Of a stretch of DNA of 64,000 bases, positions 60,921-64,000 are shown in pieces (positions within the stretch are counted from its first letter, which is position 1; every line of letters starts with the position of its first letter). The DNA is from ATM1 sp003577165 (lineage in GTDB: Bacteria > Armatimonadota > Fimbriimonadia > Fimbriimonadales > ATM1). The notes beneath the pieces are model-generated. The model worked only from the letters and a program-made list of their open reading frames with translations, did no database searches and was not told the origin of the DNA. Both the position numbers and the translations under genes were made by a program. The stretch lies in the NCBI GenBank assembly GCA_030263715.1, contig SZPM01000004.1, forward strand, positions 1 through 64,000, in the 5' to 3' direction.

Positions 60921-60926
60921 TATGAC
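60921..60926 (+). promoter_or_regulatory. -10-like box TATGAC before the GHL10 gene, apparently leaderless
   Basis: TATGAC ends 6 nt before ATG 60933 (TCCGGA between), 16 bp after the kpsF stop. The spacing matches the other leaderless candidates in this window. Confidence 0.35.
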
Positions 60927-60932
60927 TCCGGA

Positions 60933-62714
60933 ATGCGTCCCGGATGGCTCCTCGCGGCGACCCTTACGGTCCCTTCCATAACTGGGAGTTCAGGTTCCAA
61001 ACTCGATTTGCCGCCATACGCAGGCCGGTTTAAACCGGTCGAAGTCTTGGCAGGCTTGCCCCCCCTGATTCTCGACGCCGTTGGAAACAGCGTCGGCGTT
61101 GCGCAGGAGTACGCGAGAAAGCGCCGCTTGCAGGCAAGGTATTTGTGGATCGACGCCACAGCCAACGTGGAGAAGTACAACTCTGCAGAAGACGTTCAGT
61201 CTCTCGTCACAACGATCAAAGAAAGCGGCTTCAACGGCGTGGTTTTCGACGTGAAGCCGATTGTTGGATTCACCGTGTATCCCTCCGCGTTTGCGCCAAG
61301 ACTAACGGAGTGGCGAGGCGCGCAAATTCCGGCCGACTTCGACCCGCTCGACGCGATGGTGAAAGAGTGCAGATCGAATGGCATTCGGATATTCATAAGC
61401 CTGAACGCGTTTAGCGAAGGCCATCGCTTGACAGGACAAGGACTCGGATACGATTGGCCCCTCTGGCAATCCGTGCTCTATGAGCCGATTCCGTATGTCG
61501 TCACCGGCGCATCGAAGTTTCCAATCTACCGAACGCAGAACTTCGCGGTCGCGGATGGAAGCGCGATCAGTTCCTTTTCAAGCCCCGACAATGTGAAGGG
61601 ATTTCCCTCTCCACCGACCACCATATCGGTTGCGCGAGACGGACGTGTGGTGGGCGTCGGAACTACAGTCGTCCCACGAAACGGCGCACTCCTCGCGGGA
61701 GTCGGTGACGCCGGAAAGTTCTTGTCGGAATCTTTCTCGCTGGGCGATTTCGTTCGAATTGAGACCGAAGCAGCATTTCGCACTTCGGCGGACCTTCAAG
61801 ACCAGATCCCCTTAATGATGAATCCGAACGAGCCTGCGGTGCAGCGCCGCAACCTCGACATCCTGCGGGAGGTCGTCGGCCGGTACCCGGTCGACGGAGT
61901 CATCTACGACGACCGTCTACGCTACGCGGGGCTGAACGCGGACTTCGGTCCGAGGACGCGGGCAATGTTCGAGCGCCGGATCGGGAGGAAGATCACTTGG
62001 CCGGACGACGTCTTCCGATTCACCTTCACTCCGGCCCTCCAGCAGGGCGTCCGAATCGGGCCTTACTACGAGGAGTGGCTGACCTTTCGAGCCGAGACGC
62101 TGCGGGACTGGGTCCGGGAGGCCGCAAGAGCCGTCCGTGCGGCACGTCCGGGAGCGCTTTTCGGCGTGTACGCCGGGTCTGGCTATTTGGAGTATCCGAA
62201 GTTCGGCGCAAACTGGGCCGCGGACCAATTCTCGGCCGGCTTTTGGTTCCTGACGCCCGCGTATGCGAAGACCGGATTCGCCTCCGAACTCGATCTCTTC
62301 ATTCCAGGCTGTTACTATCCCACCCCGACGATGGCCGACGGCCTCGAGGAGGGAATCCCGATCGGCAACACGATCGAGGCGGCCGGCCAACTCGCGAATC
62401 GCGCAGTTCGGGACCAGGCGTGGACGTATGCGGGGATTGCACTGGACCAATACACGGGCAACCCCGATGGCCTCCTCCGAGCGCTCCAAGCAGCCTGCGG
62501 CAGTTCGCAGGGCGTGATGGTGTTCGATCTGTCGCATGGCATCGAGCCAATGTGGCCCGTCTTCCGCAGGGCCTTCGCGAATCCTGCCGCGTCACCGGAT
62601 GCCCAAAGCGACTTGCTTGCAGCCGTGAGGAAAGAGAGGGCGCGCCGCGACAAAGCGGGAGTCAAGGAGCCTCCGGTGATCATTCCCGGCGGCCTTCCCG
62701 GCGTCGGTCTCTGA
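60933..62714 (+). CDS. GHL10-type glycoside hydrolase-like exported protein
   Basis: A 593-residue protein with an N-terminal export signal (MRPGWLLAATLTVPSITGSSG) and a TIM-barrel hydrolase-like domain of the GHL10 (DUF187) group. Typical segments are YLWIDATANVEKYNSAEDVQ, ESGFNGVVFDVKPIVGFTVYPS, GIRIFISLNAFSEGHRL, VDGVIYDDRLRYAGLNADFG and PGALFGVYAGSGYLEYPKFGANWA. Acidic residues in these strands could be catalytic. Carbohydrate substrate unknown. The last ~40 residues are charged and probably disordered. Confidence 0.83.
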   Translation: MRPGWLLAATLTVPSITGSSGSKLDLPPYAGRFKPVEVLAGLPPLILDAVGNSVGVAQEYARKRRLQARYLWIDATANVEKYNSAEDVQSLVTTIKESGFNGVVFDVKPIVGFTVYPSAFAPRLTEWRGAQIPADFDPLDAMVKECRSNGIRIFISLNAFSEGHRLTGQGLGYDWPLWQSVLYEPIPYVVTGASKFPIYRTQNFAVADGSAISSFSSPDNVKGFPSPPTTISVARDGRVVGVGTTVVPRNGALLAGVGDAGKFLSESFSLGDFVRIETEAAFRTSADLQDQIPLMMNPNEPAVQRRNLDILREVVGRYPVDGVIYDDRLRYAGLNADFGPRTRAMFERRIGRKITWPDDVFRFTFTPALQQGVRIGPYYEEWLTFRAETLRDWVREAARAVRAARPGALFGVYAGSGYLEYPKFGANWAADQFSAGFWFLTPAYAKTGFASELDLFIPGCYYPTPTMADGLEEGIPIGNTIEAAGQLANRAVRDQAWTYAGIALDQYTGNPDGLLRALQAACGSSQGVMVFDLSHGIEPMWPVFRRAFANPAASPDAQSDLLAAVRKERARRDKAGVKEPPVIIPGGLPGVGL

Positions 62715-62751
62715 ATCCTTCCGCTGCGTCAGAAGGTCCTAACCTCTTGGG

Positions 62752-63738
62752 TTGGCAAAGAAGTCGAAGGAAGGCCTCCAGATCGCCCAGCAGTTGATTC
62801 CGCCGGGTCGCCAAAGGCGAATCGAACTCCCGGTTTCTCACCTCTCGACAGGCAACCTGATCGCGATTCCCGTAGTCGCCTTCAACGGCGCGCTTCCTGG
62901 CCCAACCGTCTGGATCTCCGCTGGGATTCATGGCGACGAACTCAACGGCATCGAGATCGTCTCGCAGGTGATGCGTCGGCTGCGACCTCAAAAAATGCGC
63001 GGCGCAGTGCTCTGCGTGCCCGTGGTCAACGTATTCGGATACCTGACTCAGAGAAGGTACATGCCGGATCGACGCGACCTGAACAGGGTGTTCCCGGGAT
63101 CCGCGCGCGGCTCCATGTCTTCGCGCGTCGCGAACCTCCTGATGGAGGAAATCGTTCGAAAGTGCGAGTTCGGAATCGACCTGCACTCCGGATCGAACAA
63201 TCGCGCGAACATGCCACAAGTCAGGATCGGGTTCGGCGACAAACGATCTTGCGACTTGGCCGCCAAGTTTGGCGCGCCGGTCGTTGTGAACGCGCGACTC
63301 CGTGATGGATCGCTGCGCGCCGTCGCCAACGCGCGCGGAGTGGAAGTTCTCGTCTACGAGACCGGCGAAACCCTCCGATTTGATACAGAGGGAATCCGGA
63401 TCGGCGTTCGCGGCACGCTCCGCGTTCTCACCGAACTCGGCATCCTGGAGAGCGATGAAGACGCGGAGCCTCTCGAGGAGCCGAGCTGGGCCTGGGAAAG
63501 CACCTGGGTCAGGGCGGAGGGGGGCGGAATCGCGCACGTACTCGTGTCGCCTGGAACCGACGTCAAAAAGGGAGAAGAGGTTGTCGAGATCGGCGACATC
63601 TTCGGCCGCTCCACGACTCGCGTCAAGGCGCCCTTCGACGGTCTCGTCATCGGTAGCCTCGTTTGTCCTCTCGTCAGCCGAGGCGATGCGTTAGTTCACC
63701 TGGCCAAGGTGAACGGTTCCCGGCCTCATCCAGACTGA
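62752..63738 (+). CDS. Succinylglutamate desuccinylase/aspartoacylase family hydrolase
   Basis: A 328-residue M14-like zinc hydrolase. The zinc motif is SAGIHGDELNGIEI (H-x-x-E); DRRDLNRVFPG and FGIDLHSGSNNRANMPQ (third ligand) are family standards, and VLVYETGETLRF carries the catalytic-Glu region. The C-terminal ~75 residues form a biotinyl-lipoyl-like beta barrel (GTDVKKGEEVVEIGD) seen in AstE-like proteins. The natural acyl-amino-acid substrate is unknown. The start appears to be TTG 62752 (AAAKK-like basic N-terminus); no ATG is available nearby. Confidence 0.85.
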   Translation: MAKKSKEGLQIAQQLIPPGRQRRIELPVSHLSTGNLIAIPVVAFNGALPGPTVWISAGIHGDELNGIEIVSQVMRRLRPQKMRGAVLCVPVVNVFGYLTQRRYMPDRRDLNRVFPGSARGSMSSRVANLLMEEIVRKCEFGIDLHSGSNNRANMPQVRIGFGDKRSCDLAAKFGAPVVVNARLRDGSLRAVANARGVEVLVYETGETLRFDTEGIRIGVRGTLRVLTELGILESDEDAEPLEEPSWAWESTWVRAEGGGIAHVLVSPGTDVKKGEEVVEIGDIFGRSTTRVKAPFDGLVIGSLVCPLVSRGDALVHLAKVNGSRPHPD

Positions 63739-63745
63739 CGGCTCT

Positions 63746-64000
63746 CTACTTGCCAAACGATGCCGGAAGGCTGATTTGCAAGTTCTTCACGAGGAACGCA
63801 TACTGGTCCGCCGACTCCTCGATCACCTTCGAAATCGGCTTGCCCCCCCCGTGACCGGCCGAGGTCTCGATTCGAATCAAACAGGGCGCCGGCCCAGCCT
63901 GACACTCTTGAAGCCGCGCGGCGTACTTGAAACTGTGCGCCGGGACGACCCGGTCGTCATGATCCCCGGTTGTTACGAGTACGGCCGGATAACTCGTCCC
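63746..64000 (-). CDS. Prolyl oligopeptidase (S9A), C-terminal fragment
   Basis: Only the last 84 residues are inside the window; the frame continues past the right edge. YPAVLVTTGDHDDRVVPAHS contains the catalytic Asp and ETSAGHGGGKPISK the catalytic His of the S9A triad. The Ser and the propeller would lie upstream, outside. S9A enzymes cleave after proline in short peptides; export cannot be judged without the N-terminus. It converges with the aspartoacylase-like gene. Confidence 0.85.
   Translation of the reverse strand, partial: GTSYPAVLVTTGDHDDRVVPAHSFKYAARLQECQAGPAPCLIRIETSAGHGGGKPISKVIEESADQYAFLVKNLQISLPASFGK

Noticed and set aside
1..64000. CRISPR arrays, insertion sequences, prophage or integrated elements
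   Set aside because: No direct-repeat array, transposase, integrase or composition break was seen; poly-G/C runs of 6-8 bases are scattered and consistent with base composition.

Overview
This window is about 64 kb of ordinary, gene-dense bacterial chromosome. The GC content looks high, and no insertion sequence, prophage, CRISPR array or large repeat was seen. Genes run in short operons on both strands, very often with 1-14 bp overlaps. No gap exceeds about 230 bp. The organism is a flagellated bacterium. An arabinose-5-phosphate isomerase-like gene (Kdo pathway) suggests it is diderm, while McsB/ClpC is more typical of Terrabacteria, and OGG1-type glycosylase, bacterial translin and GHL10 hydrolase are also present. 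My best guess is Armatimonadota (Fimbriimonadia-like). This is inference from gene content, with only moderate confidence.

Layout. 1-175: end of a primary-type sigma factor. 176-9563 (minus strand): flagellar basal-body/export operon flgB-flgC-fliE-fliF-fliG-fliH-fliI-fliJ-lytic transglycosylase-motE-like-flhA. 9789-13038: greA-lysS and an MFS transporter. 12959-19172 (minus): an AddAB-like helicase pair and a CDF cation transporter. 19188-26088: a DUF4139-like secreted protein, an M42 aminopeptidase, hisS, parA-parB and a tandem FKBP. 26085-31129: isocitrate dehydrogenase with a separately encoded C-terminal-type domain, then mcsB-clpC. 31148-34690: translin, radC, a purine phosphorylase, a DprA-like protein and a family-5 uracil-DNA glycosylase. 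34784-43242: secA, an EI24 protein, ppa, DinB, a MobA-like transferase, tRNA-Met, a phosphodiesterase and hisC. 43335-47208: the second flagellar block fliK-flgD-TIGR02530-flgE. 47306-51565: cyclophilin, an acyl-ACP-reductase-like protein and three secreted proteins of unknown function. 51577-64000: ligA-OGG, an acyl-CoA carboxylase beta subunit, an AroE-like protein, DUF92, a PepV-like peptidase, a KpsF-like isomerase, GHL10, an aspartoacylase-like enzyme and the C-terminus of a prolyl oligopeptidase.

How the genes work together. The two flagellar blocks together reproduce the classical flgB...fliJ-ylxF-fliK-flgD-flgE order, so one ancestral operon has apparently been split by about 34 kb. 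DNA maintenance is strongly represented: AddAB-like, RadC, DprA-like, UDG, LigA, OGG and ParAB. Protein quality control and export appear as McsB/ClpC, FKBP, cyclophilin and SecA.

Most notable observations: (i) the AddB-like protein keeps the four Fe-S cysteines but appears to have lost the nuclease catalytic residues, and its AddA-like partner has no nuclease domain; (ii) the C-terminal domain of long-form isocitrate dehydrogenase is a free-standing gene just upstream of a short dehydrogenase; (iii) many genes have a -10-like box only 6-8 nt before the start codon, which suggests widespread leaderless transcripts; (iv) the McsB homologue lacks several expected active-site residues; (v) a tRNA-Met gene supplies the stop codons of both convergent neighbours.
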